Of a DNA stretch of 6,051 bases, positions 5,942 through 6,051 are shown piece by piece; position 1 is the stretch's first letter; every line of letters begins with the position of its first letter. The position numbers and the translations under genes were made by a program. The notes below the pieces were generated by a model. That model worked only from the letters and a program-made list of their open reading frames with translations. It made no database searches and was not told the DNA's origin. The DNA comes from Deltaproteobacteria bacterium (GTDB taxonomy: Bacteria; Myxococcota_A; UBA796; UBA9615), in the NCBI GenBank assembly GCA_029261955.1, contig JAJDAI010000028.1:1-6051 (forward strand). The letters run 5' to 3'.

Positions 5942-5970
5942 TTGCCGCGGGCGGCCCGCCGCTTCAGAAT
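5942..5970 (+). promoter_or_regulatory. Candidate sigma-70-type promoter for the right-edge lipoprotein
   Basis: TTGCCG (5942-5947, 4 of 6) and CAGAAT (5965-5970, 4 of 6) are separated by 17 bases. A start near 5977 gives a leader of about 20 bases holding GAGGG (5983-5987), which is 10 bases before the ATG. The spacer contains a GCGGG/CCCGC inverted repeat (5947-5951 and 5955-5959). It is in the right place in a divergent region but is a two-mismatch call. Confidence 0.38.
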
Positions 5971-5997
5971 CGGCACCTGGAAGAGGGAACGCGTCAC

Positions 5998-6051
5998 ATG
6001 AAATCAGTCTTGATGTTGAGCCTGGCGGCATTGCTCGCCGTCGGTTGCGGT
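5998..6051 (+). CDS. Lipoprotein N-terminus (gene continues past the window)
   Basis: Only 18 codons are inside the window: M-K-S-V-L-M-L-S-L-A-A-L-L-A-V-G-C-G. This is a textbook lipoprotein signal peptide: a Lys after Met, a hydrophobic core of about 11 residues, and the lipobox A-V-G-C with lipidated Cys17. GAGGG at 5983-5987 serves as a Shine-Dalgarno with a rather long 10-base spacing. The gene is divergent from the DUF1444-like gene across a 124-bp gap. The mature protein cannot be judged from this window. Confidence 0.8.
   Translation, partial: MKSVLMLSLAALLAVGCG

Noticed and set aside
5452..5997. Minus-strand open frame starting at the ATG at 5997 that might add an N-terminus to the DUF1444-like protein
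   Set aside because: It is in a different frame from the DUF1444-like core, turns Pro/Gly/Arg-rich inside the gene, and the core is already complete from the GTG; a frameshift is not needed.

Overview
The window is dense, GC-rich bacterial chromosome, about 96% coding with very short gaps. It holds seven genes. Five are complete and two are cut by the window ends. Three of the seven begin with lipoprotein signal peptides, and a fourth product is an outer-membrane beta-barrel, so the organism is Gram-negative. High GC, many lipoproteins, and a lipoprotein with a (D4-S-A)n linker straight after its lipid anchor are typical of Myxococcota and related former Deltaproteobacteria. This taxonomic placement is inference from style, not a marker gene.

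Positions 1-2611 (+ strand) form a tight three-gene operon: a 5'-truncated lipoprotein with a possible LolA/LolB-like fold, a TIM-barrel protein resembling clan-A glycoside hydrolases, and a beta-barrel outer-membrane protein. The first two genes overlap by 1 bp (TGATG) and the next two by 4 bp (ATGA), so translational coupling is likely. The barrel gene meets the next gene tail to tail with only 3 bp between stop codons.

Positions 2615-3898 (- strand) encode a membrane-anchored two-TM, GAF, HD-GYP-type signalling protein whose GYP signature is degenerate. A 93-bp divergent intergenic region separates it from a + strand lipoprotein gene (3992-4786) with an Asp-rich tether. That gene overlaps by 8 bp, tail to tail, a - strand gene at 4779-5873 encoding a DUF1444/YtpQ-like protein. 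A second divergent region of 124 bp leads to the first 18 codons of another lipoprotein at the right edge.

No RNA genes, mobile elements, CRISPR arrays or attachment sites were seen. The most notable points are two probable enzyme-fold proteins with altered catalytic signatures: the TIM-barrel protein has Arg where the nucleophile Glu is expected, and the HD-GYP-like protein lacks the Tyr of GYP and the Lys of HDIGK. The operon pairing the TIM-barrel protein with two envelope proteins is also notable. I see no clear case for a wholly new multi-gene system.
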